NCBI RefSeq assembly: GCF_003660285.1
Contig: NZ_QXQQ01000017.1
Coordinates: forward strand, 1-34,435
Source: Helicobacter labacensis
GTDB lineage: Bacteria > Campylobacterota > Campylobacteria > Campylobacterales > Helicobacteraceae
DNA length: 34,435 nucleotides
Direction: 5' to 3'
A program made the translations under genes and the position numbers. How positions within the stretch are numbered: position 1 is the stretch's first letter; each line of letters opens with the position of its first letter. The notes below the pieces were generated by a model. It saw only the letters and a list, made by a program, of their open reading frames with translations, searched no databases and had not been told where the DNA came from. Of this stretch, positions 34,269 to 34,435 are shown in pieces.

Positions 34269-34340
34269 TTAGCGGGGCTTTTTGCGCTCGGCTAGAATGT
34301 CATAGACTTCTTGTTCTTTTTTCAACTCAGCGATGTGGGC
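34269..34340 (-). pseudogene. C-terminal remnant of a gene cut by the IS607 copy B
   Basis: Reading leftwards from the element boundary, AHIAELKKEQEVYDILAERKKPR ends at a TAA (34269-34271). It looks like a genuine charged helical C-terminus. The rest of the gene should lie on the other side of the insertion, outside the window. It precedes the ImmA-like gene, so it could have been its regulator, which is only inference. Confidence 0.45.
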
Positions 34341-34435
34341 AACCAACAGCAACTTAAACCCTATAAAATTCTATAATTCTCTATAAAAAATTTATATATT
34401 CTTAAGTTTGTTCATGCTAGCATGTTGTCATGAAC
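34337..34435 (+). mobile_element. IS607-family element, copy B, left end only
   Basis: These 99 bases match 868-770 in inverted orientation with two differences. They comprise the AT-rich upstream region with CTATAA-type repeats, the GTTCATG/CATGAAC inverted repeat and the first two codons of tnpA (ATG at 34430). The element continues beyond the window on the plus strand. Confidence 0.85.
34430..34435 (+). CDS. tnpA: First two codons of tnpA of IS607 copy B
   Basis: ATGAAC, encoding Met-Asn, the same start as the TnpA at 149-775 and in an identical upstream context. Only the start is inside the window. Confidence 0.7.

Overview
The window reads as chromosome of an epsilonproteobacterium of the genus Helicobacter. 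The gene order rpsP-khpA-rimM-trmD-rplS, the flgI / FlgJ-like / flgS set, the lspA-glmM / rpsT-prfA block, an HpaA-family lipoprotein and IS607-type insertion sequences all point that way. The abundance of GCGC-type words and the presence of 5-oxoprolinase-type genes suggest a gastric non-pylori species (feline/canine group), but that is inference.

Layout. 1-868: left part of an IS607-family element (tnpB 5' end and tnpA, minus strand). 966-3095: ribosomal/tRNA maturation operon, minus. 3148-6149: ndk-DUF177-rpmF-plsX-fabH, minus, with plsX split by a one-base frameshift. 6270-9855: pxpA / NRAMP-like transporter / pxpB / pxpC, plus. 9865-11054: a GT8 glycosyltransferase interrupted by 13 copies of a 7-bp repeat, currently out of frame (phase-OFF). 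11156-12794: hpaA-type lipoprotein, a FeoB-like remnant and a Sel1/TPR protein. 12897-18745: zinc-ribbon protein, waaA, an RluA-family synthase, lgt, flgI, a FlgJ-like protein and flgS. 18854-24461: a second LamB/YcsF-KipI-KipA cluster, this one with a biotin carrier, a biotin carboxylase and an NCS1 permease. 24501-28899: tRNA-Val, lspA, glmM, rpsT, prfA and an OYE-family reductase. 29114-34435: accessory region.

In the accessory region a dynamin-like GTPase gene (start at 29114) is split by a 2.4-kb insertion bounded by a shared AGTG (29174 and 31583). The insertion carries hicB, hicA, an IS607-type tnpA and a TnpB nuclease; precise excision would restore the GTPase frame. The GTPase is itself frameshifted and then cut off. 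After it comes about 1.3 kb with no credible protein gene but with two multi-hairpin stretches: one (about 31985-32250) has a consensus-like sigma70 promoter and a palindrome followed by Ts, the other (about 32636-33215) has a long rod-like stem. An ImmA/IrrE-type metallopeptidase and a membrane protein follow (minus), and then a second copy of the left-end IS607 element, inverted relative to the first, so the window is bracketed by inverted copies of one element.

How the genes fit together. Cluster 1 looks like the ycsF-ycsG-kipI-kipA arrangement (5-oxoprolinase plus transporter). Cluster 2 adds BC and BCCP. Because the carboxyltransferase part of urea carboxylase is related to KipI/KipA, cluster 2 can be read as a split biotin-dependent carboxylase joined to a YcsF-type lactam/amide hydrolase and fed by an NCS1 permease. 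waaA and the phase-variable GT8 gene would act on lipopolysaccharide; lgt and lspA mature lipoproteins such as the HpaA homologue.
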